Below are positions 17,728-27,300 of a DNA stretch of 64,000 nucleotides, piece by piece; positions within the stretch are counted from its first letter, which is position 1, and every line of letters starts with the position of its first letter. Under the pieces are notes generated by a model. That model was not told the DNA's origin, ran no database searches, and worked only from the letters and a program-made list of their open reading frames with translations. The stretch comes from Chthoniobacteraceae bacterium. Lineage in GTDB: Bacteria > Verrucomicrobiota > Verrucomicrobiia > Chthoniobacterales > Chthoniobacteraceae. The stretch lies in assembly GCA_028293625.1 (NCBI GenBank), contig JAQGOL010000035.1, positions 434,001 to 498,000 on the forward strand. The letters are read 5' to 3'. The position numbers were made by a program, and so were the translations under genes.

Positions 17728-19206
17728 ATGAAAATCGGTCGCTTTTTTGTCGGCGGAGAATGGGTGGAGGCCATTGCCGGGGCCACCCGCGAAATTCTAA
17801 ATCCGGTGGATAACAAGGTCATTGCGGTTGTTGCCGATGGGAGCGAGCACGATGCGCGGCTGGCCATTGAATGCGCGCGAAAAGCTTTCGATGAAGGCCC
17901 ATGGCCGCAAATGCGGGCACAGGAACGAGCCTCCTATCTATTTAAGCTTGCGGACCTAATCGAGGCGCACGCGGCTGAGCTTGCTGAACTTGAAACGCGC
18001 AACAATGGAAAACCGCTTCGCGAAGCTCAATTTGACGTGGCGGATGCGGCCGGCTGCTTTCGTTATTACGCGGGGCTGATCACCAAACCGCTTGGGCAGA
18101 CGTTTGAAGTTTCTGATCCGGCAATCCAATGCATGGTGGTGCGCGAACCGATCGGAGTTTGTGCACAGATTATCCCGTGGAATTATCCGCTGCTCATGGC
18201 CTCCTGGAAACTGGCTCCGGGACTGGCCGCCGGGAATTGTTGTATTCTAAAAGTGGCCGAAGCGACGCCCCTGACTGCCATCCGCTTGTTTGAGCTGATT
18301 GCAGAAGCCGGGTTCCCGCCAGGATCGGCGCAGCTCCTAACGGGACCTGGCCCAACAGTCGGACACGCTTTGGCTGCAAGTTTGCTTGTCGATAAAATCG
18401 CTTTTACCGGCGGGACCGCGACCGGCCGCAAGATCATGCAGGACGCCACCGGGAACCTGAAAAAGGTGACGCTCGAACTGGGCGGCAAATCGCCCAACAT
18501 CGTGTTTGCCGACAGTGATTTTGAACTAGCGCTGGAGTATGCGTTGTTTGCTATCTATGCGGGCCAGGGAGAGGTTTGCAGCGCCGGCTCACGGCTGATT
18601 TTGGATAAAAGGATCGCTGACAAGTTCCTGCCGCGATTAGGGGAAGCCGCCGCACGGATCATTCTCGGAGATGGCCTCGACCCACAAACCGAGATGGGAC
18701 CACTTATCACACGCGCTCATATGACGCGGGTCCTTGGTTATATTGAAGCCGGCAAAGCGGAAGGCGCTGAGTTGCTTGCCGGCGGCCAACAGCTTACCGG
18801 CGGTGGATTGGCGGAAGGCAATTTTGTCAACCCGACTGTGTTTGTAAATACGCGGTCTGACATGAAGATTGTGCGGGAGGAAATCTTTGGGCCAGTCCTC
18901 GCGGTGCAGCTTTTTGATACTGAAGAGGAAGCCGTCCATTTGGCCAACGACACTGTGTATGGTTTGGCAGGCGCGGTTTTCACGACGGACATAGGCAAAG
19001 GGCTTCGCGTTTTAAAACGTCTGCGGGCCGGGATTACCTGGTGCAACACGTATCATCCGACCTTTAATGAGGCACCTTGGGGCGGTTATAAACAGAGCGG
19101 CATTGGACGCGAGCTCGGCACCTTCGGCTTGGATGCCTATCTTGAGACCAAGCAAATTAACATCAATATGGCGCCTCAGAAACTTGGCTGGTTCCGCGGC
19201 GTGTAA
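17728..19206 (+). CDS. Betaine-aldehyde-type aldehyde dehydrogenase (492 aa)
   Basis: The product follows the BetB/ALDH2-like pattern: FFVGGEWVEA at the N-terminus, IIPWNYPLLMASWKLAPGLA in the coenzyme fold, FTGGTATGRKIM, Glu250 in LELGGKSPNIV and catalytic Cys284 in GQGEVCSAGSR. The C-terminus has PWGGYKQSGIGRELG. Such enzymes oxidise betaine aldehyde or related amino- or hydroxyaldehydes with NAD. It differs clearly from the preceding dehydrogenase, so the pair is not a recent tandem duplication. No choline dehydrogenase or transporter is nearby to support a betaine role. Confidence 0.92.
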   Translation: MKIGRFFVGGEWVEAIAGATREILNPVDNKVIAVVADGSEHDARLAIECARKAFDEGPWPQMRAQERASYLFKLADLIEAHAAELAELETRNNGKPLREAQFDVADAAGCFRYYAGLITKPLGQTFEVSDPAIQCMVVREPIGVCAQIIPWNYPLLMASWKLAPGLAAGNCCILKVAEATPLTAIRLFELIAEAGFPPGSAQLLTGPGPTVGHALAASLLVDKIAFTGGTATGRKIMQDATGNLKKVTLELGGKSPNIVFADSDFELALEYALFAIYAGQGEVCSAGSRLILDKRIADKFLPRLGEAAARIILGDGLDPQTEMGPLITRAHMTRVLGYIEAGKAEGAELLAGGQQLTGGGLAEGNFVNPTVFVNTRSDMKIVREEIFGPVLAVQLFDTEEEAVHLANDTVYGLAGAVFTTDIGKGLRVLKRLRAGITWCNTYHPTFNEAPWGGYKQSGIGRELGTFGLDAYLETKQININMAPQKLGWFRGV

Positions 19207-19216
19207 CTCTTCCCGG

Positions 19217-19283
19217 CTCTTACTCTTAATCGTCCCCTGCCTTTGTTACCCCGGGCAGCAGAGCGATTAAGATTAAGTAAGAG
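19217..19283. repeat. GATTAN-type palindromic repeat between convergent genes
   Basis: CTCTTACTCTTAATCG (19217-19232) pairs with CGATTAAG (19264-19271) and AGTAAGAG (19276-19283), a 16-bp stem interrupted by a 4-base bulge (ATTA). CTGCC/GGCAG can pair inside the loop. It sits 10 bases after the aldehyde dehydrogenase stop and 14 bases before the convergent tonB-like stop, the position of a bidirectional terminator. Confidence 0.8.
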
Positions 19284-19296
19284 AAAAGGCGGGGAG

Positions 19297-20451
19297 TTAC
19301 TGGCCCTGGTCGAGTTTGAAGTTGATGTTCACATCGTAAAACTCGCCGCCCAGCCCGGAGGGAAGCGGCTCCACGGATGTCACTTTTTGCGCGGCTTTGA
19401 GGACCGATTCATCCATGAGCGCGTTGCCCGAAGTATGGGAGATTTCACGGCTAAGCACCGCGCCATCCTTGCCGATCCGGATCTTCAGGGTCGTGACGAA
19501 ATCCTGACTTGAGCGGACGATGGACGTCGGTTGCACCCATTGGCTGTCAAAGCGGGTTTGAAGCATCTCGTGATACCATCCAAATTGCGATGCGGTTGAG
19601 CCGCTCCCGTTTCCGGCGGTCCCTGTTCCTTTCCCGGTGCCAGTCCCTGTACCCGCTCCCGGGCTTCCCGTTTTTGTTCCGCCTGCGGTGCCCTCGCCAG
19701 GAGTGCCCGCTTTCCCGGTCGCCCCTTTGGTTTGAGCTGTTTGCTTCGATCCGCCAGGGGCGGGGGAAGCGTCACTCGCGGTGGTGCCTGGCTTTGAAGT
19801 GGCAGACACTTTCGGAGTGGCTTTCGGTGCGGCGGGCTTGGGCGTCGCAGGCTTTGGAGTGCCGGGCTTGGGCGTTGCAGGCTTTGGAGTAGCTGGTTTA
19901 GGGGTCGCGGGCTTTGGAGTAGCTGGTTTCGGAGTCGCGGGCTTTGGAGTGGCCGGTTTAGGCGTCGCAGGCTTTGGAGTAGCCGGTTTAGGTGTCGCAG
20001 GCTTTGGAGTAGCCGGTTTAGGAGTCGCGGGCTTTGGAGTAGCCGGTTTCGGAGTCGCAGGTTCTGGTGTCGCTTTGGGCAAAACGATGTCGCTTTGTGC
20101 AGGCGGGGCAGGCGGTTCGGGAATCTCAGGGGCGGGTTCCGGAGGAAGCTCCGGCTCGGACGGTTCAGCCGCGGGTTCGGGAGTAGGCTCGGGCTCCGGC
20201 TCCTCGGATTCTAGCGGGGGAGTAACCGCTTCCTCCGAGCTGCTTGCTTCGGCCGCATCGCCTCCGGCGTTTTGACCCGGCATTCCGCTCTCCAGCCAGA
20301 CGACCTGTTCAAGCGGCGGTTTTGAGGGCGTCAGCTTGCCGAGGAAAAAAAAGAGCGCGACACCGAGCAGATGGATGGCGCAGATGATGAAGAAGTTTCG
20401 CCGGAAAATTCGCGCCTCATCCATGGCGTCGGGCTCCTCGCCGTGCCGCAT
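19297..20451 (-). CDS. TonB-family energy transducer with KPATP-repeat linker
   Basis: The protein has a short cytoplasmic N-terminus, one membrane helix (NFFIICAIHLLGVALFFFLG, about residues 19-38), an acidic Pro/Glu segment and a KPATP-repeat rod of roughly 80 residues. A Gly/Thr-rich stretch and a C-terminal TonB-like domain (about 290-384, TLKIRIGKDGAVLSREI, MDESVLKAAQKV) follow. It would transmit proton-motive force from ExbB/ExbD to outer-membrane receptors, or act as TolA-like protein. An in-frame ATG at 20424 with GAGGAG upstream is an equally good start. It is the last gene of the exbB-exbD-tonB run, 3 bases after exbD. Confidence 0.85.
   Translation of the reverse strand: MRHGEEPDAMDEARIFRRNFFIICAIHLLGVALFFFLGKLTPSKPPLEQVVWLESGMPGQNAGGDAAEASSSEEAVTPPLESEEPEPEPTPEPAAEPSEPELPPEPAPEIPEPPAPPAQSDIVLPKATPEPATPKPATPKPATPKPATPKPATPKPATPKPATPKPATPKPATPKPATPKPATPKPATPKPATPKPGTPKPATPKPAAPKATPKVSATSKPGTTASDASPAPGGSKQTAQTKGATGKAGTPGEGTAGGTKTGSPGAGTGTGTGKGTGTAGNGSGSTASQFGWYHEMLQTRFDSQWVQPTSIVRSSQDFVTTLKIRIGKDGAVLSREISHTSGNALMDESVLKAAQKVTSVEPLPSGLGGEFYDVNINFKLDQGQ
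19831..20071. repeat. Tandem 15/30-bp repeat inside the TonB-like gene
   Basis: About 16 copies of a 15-bp unit encode the pentapeptide KPATP on the minus strand. Neighbouring units alternate in third-position bases, giving a 30-bp higher-order period. Such arrays change copy number by slippage, which here would alter the length of the periplasmic rod without breaking the frame. Confidence 0.9.
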
Positions 20452-20454
20452 CGG

Positions 20455-20868
20455 TTAATTCTCCGGATTGGTGATCACGCCGATCTTGTTGATCTTGGCT
20501 TTTTGCACCACGTCCATGAGATCGATGAGCTTTTGAACAGGCAACTCTTTATGGGAACGGATGGCCACCGCGATTTCAGGGCGCTGCTGCTTGAGTGCAA
20601 GCAGTTCATTCTCCAATTGATCGAGCGCCACCGGCGTCCCGTTCAAGGTGATCAATTCCTCGCGATTGATTGAAATATTCTGCACCGTGGCCGGATCGGG
20701 CGCCTTGGGGGAAGCTTCGCTTGAAGGAACCACCAGCTCGACGCTGTTTTCCATAAGCGGCGTGGTGATCATGAAAATGATCAGCAGAACAAAAGCCAGG
20801 TCTAGCAATGGGGTGACGTTGAGTTCGCTGATCGTTTGAAGACCGTGGCGTTCAGAATAGCGGCGCAT
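20455..20868 (-). CDS. exbD: ExbD/TolR biopolymer transport protein
   Basis: The 137-residue protein has the ExbD layout: a short cytoplasmic N-terminus, one membrane helix with the conserved Asp (INVTPLLDLAFVLLIIFMIT pattern; here SELNVTPLLDLAFVLLIIFM) and a periplasmic domain. That Asp is the proton-carrying residue of the ExbBD/TolQR motor. It follows the ExbB/TolQ gene by 35 bases and precedes the TonB-like gene by 3, consistent with one operon. ExbD and TolR cannot be separated reliably from sequence alone. Confidence 0.92.
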   Translation of the reverse strand: MRRYSERHGLQTISELNVTPLLDLAFVLLIIFMITTPLMENSVELVVPSSEASPKAPDPATVQNISINREELITLNGTPVALDQLENELLALKQQRPEIAVAIRSHKELPVQKLIDLMDVVQKAKINKIGVITNPEN

Positions 20869-20903
20869 TTTTAAGAGAGTTGCCGGAATCGATCAGTTCC
20901 GAG

Positions 20904-21668
20904 TCATGGCCGGCGCGAGCGATCGGTATGCTCGACGAACTTGTGTTCAAACTCGCTGGCCAGTTCGGCCGCGAAGTTATCCAGCTCGACGATCATGGCG
21001 CGCAGGGTGGTGATCAAAAAATTGTAGCCGAACATGGCGGGAATGGCGACGAGCAGCCCGGTGACCGTCGTAATGAGCGCCGCGGAAACACCCGGCGCCA
21101 TTGCCGCGAGGTTGGCCGATCCGGCTGCGGCGACATCGCTGAAAGTGTCCATGACGCCCCATACCGTGCCGAGCAATCCCAGAAAAGGCGCGCCGCTGAC
21201 GGCTGTGGAAAGTACGATCATTTGGGATTCAAGCCGGAGCGCGGTTTCCCCGACGGCACGTTCCATGGCCGTCACGACAACCCGCATCTGGGCGGGTGAA
21301 ATCTTCGGCGCCGTATCGAGGCGTCCGCGGAAGGTCTCATCGACTTCAGCCGAGCCGAGCAGTTGAAACGTCAACTCGCGGCATCCTGCCTTGTAAACCG
21401 AAAAGACGGGGGCTCCATCGTAGCGGGCGCGTTGGGTATAAAGATGGAGCGGCTGGCGGTCGCTGCGGAAAAGGTCGAGGAAATGGCGGCGCTGTTTGCG
21501 AGCCACCCGCAGGACTCGGAATTTGGTCGCCATGACCGTCCAGCTGAATACGGACGCGGCAAAGAGCAGGAAAATGATGATTTTTCCTGGGAGAGTCGAG
21601 TTCTCGAGGGCGAAGATAAGGCCGCCGCCCGAGGCAAGAGAAGTGATCGGGAAAAGCGTGGCCGCCAT
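20904..21668 (-). CDS. exbB: ExbB/TolQ/MotA proton-channel family protein
   Basis: The 254-residue protein has three predicted membrane segments: KIIIFLLFAASVFSWTVMAT (about 29-48), then a cytoplasmic loop, then the family core GAPFLGLLGTVWGVMDTF (about 160-178) and AALITTVTGLLVAIPAMFGY (about 195-215). It forms the pentameric stator of the ExbB-ExbD motor that energises TonB or TolA. It is the promoter-proximal gene of the trio and is divergent from the LolA-like gene, with about 50 bases between the starts. The TVWGVMDTF form is slightly closer to TolQ, so a Tol-Pal role is possible. Confidence 0.92.
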   Translation of the reverse strand: MAATLFPITSLASGGGLIFALENSTLPGKIIIFLLFAASVFSWTVMATKFRVLRVARKQRRHFLDLFRSDRQPLHLYTQRARYDGAPVFSVYKAGCRELTFQLLGSAEVDETFRGRLDTAPKISPAQMRVVVTAMERAVGETALRLESQMIVLSTAVSGAPFLGLLGTVWGVMDTFSDVAAAGSANLAAMAPGVSAALITTVTGLLVAIPAMFGYNFLITTLRAMIVELDNFAAELASEFEHKFVEHTDRSRRP

Positions 21669-21719
21669 GTGAACGACATTGATTTAGTCAAATCCGAGGG
21701 TCTCTTCAAAGGCAAAGCT

Positions 21720-22514
21720 TTGAAAACTCTCTATCCCTTTCTCCTGGCCCTCCTTCTCCTGGCTGCAATTCCGGAATTTTCGCACGCGGCCGAGCCTGGA
21801 AAATACGATGTGCTGGCGAAAACGGTGATGCCTTTTGCCAACGTATTCGCAAGGAAAACCAAAGATCCAAACCGCGCGCTTTCCATCGCATTGCGGATCG
21901 AGGAGATGACCGGGTTGCCGCCTTCCATGATTGGGATGCGTGGTTCGCTCGACGTGGAGTTTCCCGATAAAGTCCGGCTGCGTGCCCCGGTCATGGGTCA
22001 GGATTTGACGATCTGCCGCAACGGCCAGCAGGTCTGGGTTTATCCCGGCTCGAAGGTGGCGCCGCTTTTGGAAGCCGCCAACGCGAGTGGAAAACTGCCG
22101 CCGCCTGATCCCAAATATCAGCTCACGCCGTTTCATCTGCCCGTGTCGGAAAAGGAACTCGTTTTTTTACCGGCCCTTTTCCAAGTGCGTGACGCCGGCA
22201 AGCAGCTTGTCGATGAAACGCCGTGCCGTGTGCTCAATCTTCAACTGATGTCTCAGCTCGGCCGCGCCCTCGGAGTCCGCGAGTGGAGCGCGCAGGCTTG
22301 GATAACGGCAAATAATCTGCCGGCCCGGCTCGTTTTACTGCACCCGGGCTGGGAAGTGTCGATTCGGTGCGATTCGGTCAAATTCGCGCCGTCGCTGCCG
22401 GCGTCGACCTGGACTCCGACCGTCGAGCAAGCCAAAGACGTGATCAACGTGCCGGCATCGCAGTATCAACAATTGCTCAAGCTGCTCGCGAACGTGAAGG
22501 GGAAGGAAGGTTGA
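21720..22514 (+). CDS. Exported LolA-like protein of unknown function
   Basis: I chose TTG 21720 because it opens a clean signal peptide ((M)KTLYPFLLALLLLAAIPEF, then SHA) with AAAGG seven bases upstream; an in-frame GTG at 21669 is an alternative. The mature part of about 240 residues contains GSLDVEFPDKVRLRAPVMGQ followed by ICRNGQQVWVYPGSK. That is the strand pattern of LolA-like or outer-membrane lipoprotein-sorting proteins (a curved sheet that binds acyl chains). This is an inference from pattern only. It converges on the lysyl oxidase gene with a gap of 4 bases. Confidence 0.65.
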   Translation: MKTLYPFLLALLLLAAIPEFSHAAEPGKYDVLAKTVMPFANVFARKTKDPNRALSIALRIEEMTGLPPSMIGMRGSLDVEFPDKVRLRAPVMGQDLTICRNGQQVWVYPGSKVAPLLEAANASGKLPPPDPKYQLTPFHLPVSEKELVFLPALFQVRDAGKQLVDETPCRVLNLQLMSQLGRALGVREWSAQAWITANNLPARLVLLHPGWEVSIRCDSVKFAPSLPASTWTPTVEQAKDVINVPASQYQQLLKLLANVKGKEG

Positions 22515-22518
22515 TTTT

Positions 22519-24066
22519 TCACGGGGCAACGATTTGCACGGGGATGGTGACGGTGTTGTTGAGATAATCTTCTTCGTCGATGATCGCCTCGGGGTTGACG
22601 GTGACTTCGAGGGTGTAGTTGCCCAAAGGGACCTTCGTGACGTCGATCCATTGGCCCGGCAGGCCGGCATCGTACACGTCCGACCAGCCCGTCTGGATTC
22701 CCTGCCTGTCGCAGTCGTATTTGACGCCCGGAGATGCCCGGAGACTCCATGGTTGCACGTCTTCAAGGCAGAAGCTCACTTTGCGGCCCGTGGCCACGGG
22801 CTGGTTTTGGGCGTCCAGCAAGCGGTAACTCGCGAAACTAAGAAAATGATAATGGTCGTGGCAGGCGTGGTATTCGTAGATCGGATTCACGCTTCCATCG
22901 GGATTGAGAATGAGCGGCATGACCAGGTCTGAACCGCCGATATTACGGCTTTCGGTGGTGAACCGTAGCAAGGTATGCGTGCCGGCGGAAATCATCCCTT
23001 CCTCCACCTCGCAATCATCGGGCCGGAACGTTTCGACACTCAGGTAAGGCTCCAGCGCGTTTCTCCAAACGACAAGATCGGGTTTGACTCCCGTGTAGCT
23101 GGCCATCAGCGCGCATCGGGCAAAACTGGTGCGCGCACGCAGCAGAATAAACCAATCGCCGGCCTCCGGGTTCATCACAGTGACCTCCTTCTGGCCGCGG
23201 CTGCCCTTGCCGGGGTAATCGAACAGCCTGGCCGTCGGCAGAGCGCCGTGGCGCACGTAAAAATCGCTGTTGCCGGAGCCCCCTTGTGAAAGGAAATCGA
23301 GCCGGAGCTGCCCGGGCGGGACATTGATTTTAAAAAGCTGGGTGCGCCCCTGGGTGCCGGCCAGATGGGTGAAAGCCAGTCCGCTTAACAAAGTGTGCAT
23401 ACTGCCAGCAGGACGGATAAAATAACTCGCCTCCACGACCGGGCCGGGCGGTTTGCCCGGAAGATTGGCCCGGACACGCAGGCCGGTATCAACGGTCAGG
23501 ATCAGCGGGCGGCTATAAATGGGGGAAGCCTCATCCGGATCGGATCCATCGGTTGTATAATGGAGAACAGAACGCGGGACGTTACACCGCAGTTTAACCG
23601 TCACCTGCTCCGGATAGCTGCCTGGCGCCGGGATGAGCCGCGGAACCGGCTTGCTGTTTGAGCCCCGCTTATAGCGCGCCGTGAGGGTGACATTCCTGAA
23701 AGCGCTTGTGCCTGAGGCAAGCAGATACCAGTTGCCTGGCTCCGGTTCGTTGATGACGATGGTCTCGCGGCTCCCGAAAAGGTCGCTGACATCATCAAAA
23801 TTGTCGGAGGTCGGATGCGTGCCATGCCGCACATAGAGATCGCAATCGCCTTTGCCGCCGTTGGTGTGAAACGTCAGTTCACTGGCGTCCTCGGGAACCA
23901 CGATACGGAATACAATCCCTTCTCCGGCGGCCGCGCTGATCCCACGAAGCGGCAACCCTTCCTGCAGCAGTTTTGGCAGCTCCGTGACAGCGTTTGCCTC
24001 AGGACCAAGCACAATGGCGGCCAAAACGAGGATGCGGCGGAGAAAAAACGATATAATAAATTGCAT
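22519..24066 (-). CDS. Secreted lysyl oxidase with PPC and chitobiase C-terminal-type domains
   Basis: From ATG 24066 the 515-residue protein has a signal peptide (MQFIISFFLRRILVLAAIVL...), then a PPC-like domain (about 35-130, CDLYVRHGTHP), a CHB_HEX_C-type domain (about 140-205, HYTTDGSDPDEASPIYSRP), a second PPC-like domain (about 222-315, DFYVRHGALP) and a lysyl oxidase domain (about 325-515). The copper ligands His403, His405 and His407 in CHDHYH are present. So are both residues that form the lysine tyrosylquinone cofactor in animal LOX: Lys429 in GRKVSFCLED and Tyr465 in DVYDAGLPGQWID. It should oxidise peptidyl lysine or other amines extracellularly. The substrate is unknown. Confidence 0.9.
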   Translation of the reverse strand: MQFIISFFLRRILVLAAIVLGPEANAVTELPKLLQEGLPLRGISAAAGEGIVFRIVVPEDASELTFHTNGGKGDCDLYVRHGTHPTSDNFDDVSDLFGSRETIVINEPEPGNWYLLASGTSAFRNVTLTARYKRGSNSKPVPRLIPAPGSYPEQVTVKLRCNVPRSVLHYTTDGSDPDEASPIYSRPLILTVDTGLRVRANLPGKPPGPVVEASYFIRPAGSMHTLLSGLAFTHLAGTQGRTQLFKINVPPGQLRLDFLSQGGSGNSDFYVRHGALPTARLFDYPGKGSRGQKEVTVMNPEAGDWFILLRARTSFARCALMASYTGVKPDLVVWRNALEPYLSVETFRPDDCEVEEGMISAGTHTLLRFTTESRNIGGSDLVMPLILNPDGSVNPIYEYHACHDHYHFLSFASYRLLDAQNQPVATGRKVSFCLEDVQPWSLRASPGVKYDCDRQGIQTGWSDVYDAGLPGQWIDVTKVPLGNYTLEVTVNPEAIIDEEDYLNNTVTIPVQIVAP

Positions 24067-24369
24067 GCCTTGAACGGTGCGGGCAGGTGAGGAAACCCCG
24101 CGTGGATGGTTGCGGTTAATGAAAAAATTTTCAAGCCGGCCGCCATGCTCTTTTGGCCGGACCCGGAGCAGTCCCGGCGGCCGGGACTGATAACAGACAA
24201 TGATCACTCGTGCGACATGGCTTCACGCTTTCCATGCGCGGGAACGAGGAAATGCGCATTGGGATCACGATTAAGATTGAGAGATGGCCGCTCTCCCATT
24301 GCGGGAGCCGTTTGGGCCTGATAGACACATCGCACTTTTGCCCCGGGCGCCTGCCCGGCCTTTGTTGCC
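24067..24369. other. Divergent intergenic region before carB, with a perfect palindrome
   Basis: This 303-base stretch separates the lysyl oxidase gene from carB. It holds a perfect hairpin, CAGTCCCGG (24169-24177), CGG loop, CCGGGACTG (24181-24189), and a partial GATTAN repeat (24263-24287). No T-run follows the hairpin on either strand, so an operator or RNA structure is more likely than a terminator. No promoter could be fixed. Confidence 0.6.
24263..24287. repeat. GATTAN-type repeat, degenerate single arm
   Basis: GATCAC-GATTAA-GATTGA-GAGATGG follows the same hexamer pattern as the repeats at 17588 and 19217, but with substitutions and only one arm. It lies about 80 bases upstream of carB rather than behind a stop codon. 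Confidence 0.5.
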
Positions 24370-27300
24370 ATGCCTAAAGACACCACCCTTCATAAAATTC
24401 TTCTCATCGGCTCCGGCCCCATTGTCATCGGACAAGGGTGCGAATTCGATTACTCAGGCGTCCAGGCCTGCAAAGCACTTCGCGAGGAGGGTTACTCGGT
24501 TATTCTGGTCAATTCCAACCCGGCCACCATCATGACCGATCCGGAGTTTGCCGATCGCACTTACATTGAGCCGATCACCCCCGAGGTGGTGGAGAAAATC
24601 ATCGAGCGCGAGAAACCCGACGCCCTCCTGCCTACGCTGGGCGGCCAGACCGCGCTCAACTGCGCGATGAAACTTTTTGAAAGCGGCGTGCTCGCCAAGC
24701 ACAACGTCAAGATGATCGGCGCCAACGCGGCCGCCATTCACAAAGGCGAAGATCGCCAGGCGTTCAAGGATGCCATGATCAAAATCGGGCTTGATATGCC
24801 ACGCTCAGGCACCGCCCACACCATGGAGGAAGGACGCAAGGTCGCCGCGGAGATCGGCACGATGCCGCTCATTATCCGGCCCGCGTTCACCTTGGGCGGC
24901 TCGGGTGGCGGCATCGCTTATAACCGCGAGGAATTTGAGACGATCGTCGCACGCGGCCTCGATCTTTCACCCGTGAGCGAGGTGCTGATCGAGGAATCGC
25001 TCCTTGGATGGAAGGAATACGAGATGGAAGTGATGCGCGATCACGCGGATAACTGCGTGATCATCTGCTCGATCGAAAACTTCGATCCTATGGGCGTCCA
25101 TACCGGCGATTCGATCACCGTTGCCCCGGCGCAGACCCTTTCCGATAAGGAATTTCAGCTCATGCGCGATGCTTCTTTTGCGATTATCCGCGAAATCGGC
25201 GTCGAGACAGGCGGCTCGAACATCCAGTTTGCGGTCAATCCCGCCAATGGCCGGATGATCGTCATTGAAATGAATCCGCGTGTGTCGCGCAGTTCGGCGC
25301 TTGCCTCCAAGGCGACCGGCTTCCCGATCGCCAAGATTGCCGCCAAGCTGGCCGTCGGATTCACGCTCGATGAGGTCCGCAACGACATCACTCGTGAAAC
25401 CCCGGCGAGCTTTGAACCGACCATTGACTATGTCGTGGTCAAAGTGCCGAGGTTTACGTTCGAAAAATTCCCGCAGGCCGACGCCACTCTTACCACGCAA
25501 ATGAAAAGCGTCGGCGAAGCAATGGCCATCGGGCGCACCTTTAAGGAAGCCCTCCAAAAAGCGCTTCGTTCGCTTGAAATCAAACGCTTCGGCCTGGGCG
25601 GCGATGGCCGCGAACTCCCTTCCTGGATCGGCAACGGGAAAGTGGAAGCCGTCGATCACAAAAGCCCCGGCACCCCGGCCGATTATTTCGATCTCGAACT
25701 CATTCAGCGCAAACTCACCGTCCCGAACGCTGAACGGATTTTCTATCTTCGCGATGCGTTCCTGGCCGGGTTCGACGTGGAAGGGGTGTTTGAATTAACC
25801 AAAATCGACCGCTGGTTCCTGCATCACGTCCAGCAGATCGTAATTGAAGAATGCCGTCTCCAGATTGCCGGCGAAAAACAAACGATCACCCGCTCCATGC
25901 TCACCCCGTGGAAAGCCACTTGCGTGGTCGATTTGCTTGAAAATCAGCCCGCGCTGCTTCGGGCGAAAAAACTCGGCTTCTCCGACGTCCAGCTTGCCGT
26001 GGCAACGGGCACGACGCCCGAAGTCGTCCGCGTTGCGCGCAAAAAACACGGCGTCATTCCGACTTACCGTCTTGTTGATACCTGCGCGGCCGAGTTTGAA
26101 GCTTACACGCCTTATTATTACTCCACGTACGGAGATGAAAATGAGCGGCGCGACTCAGGTAAACGCAAAATCATCATCCTGGGCGGCGGTCCGAACCGGA
26201 TCGGGCAGGGGATCGAGTTTGATTATTGCTGCGTGCACGCGGCGTTCGCGCTCAAGGAGGAAGGGTTTGAAACCATCATGGTGAACTCAAACCCGGAGAC
26301 TGTTTCCACCGATTACGACACAAGCGACAAACTCTATTTTGAGCCGCTGACACTCGAAGACGTGCTGAACATCTGCGAGCAGGAGAGCGACAATCTGCAC
26401 GGTGTCATTGTCCAGTTTGGTGGCCAGACGCCGCTCAATTTGGCGAATGGATTGGCCGAGGCCGGCGTCCCGATCATCGGCACTTCGCCGCACAGCATTG
26501 AGATCGCCGAGGACCGGAAACTCTTCGGGGCGATGCTCGACAAGCTCGGCATTCGCCAGACCTCGGGCGGCACAGCAACCAATGAAGTCGACGCGCTCGC
26601 CGTGGCGGCCCGTGTCGGTTACCCGGTGCTCGTGCGGCCTTCCTTCGTGCTCGGCGGCCGCGCCATGGAACTTGTTCATAACGAAACGGATCTGCGCCGT
26701 TACATCCGCACCGCCGTCGAGGCGAGCCCCGAGCGGCCGGTCCTGGTCGACCATTTCCTCGAAGACGCCACCGAGGTCGACGTCGATTGCATCGCCGATG
26801 GCGAGACTTTCGTGCTCGGCGCGATCATGGAGCACATCGAGCAGGCCGGCATCCATTCCGGCGACAGCGCCTGCGTGATCCCTTCCTTCAGCCTGAGCGA
26901 ACCGGTCCGGGAAGAAATCAGCCGTGCCACCAAGGCGATGGCCAGGGAGCTCAATGTGCGCGGTCTCATGAATGTGCAGTTCGCCGTCAAGGACGAGCAG
27001 GTTTACGTGATTGAAGTCAATCCGCGCGCCAGCCGCACCGTGCCGTTTGTGAGCAAGGCAATTGGCGTCCCGCTTGCCAAGCTTGCCGCGAAAGTGATGG
27101 CCGGCAAAACGCTGAAGGAACTCGGATTTACCACCGAAATCACCCCGGTGCATTTCTCGGTCAAGGAAGCCGTCTTTCCGTTTGTCCGCTTCCCTGGGAT
27201 CGACATTGTCCTTGGACCTGAAATGAAGAGCACTGGCGAAGTCATGGGAATCGGTGAAAATATCGGCCTTGCTTATGCCAAGGCGCAGATGGCCGCCCAG

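Noticed and set aside
19781-20275. Plus-strand frame of GVAGFG repeats opposite the TonB-like gene
   Set aside because: It is only the complement of the KPATP repeat array and has no start context.
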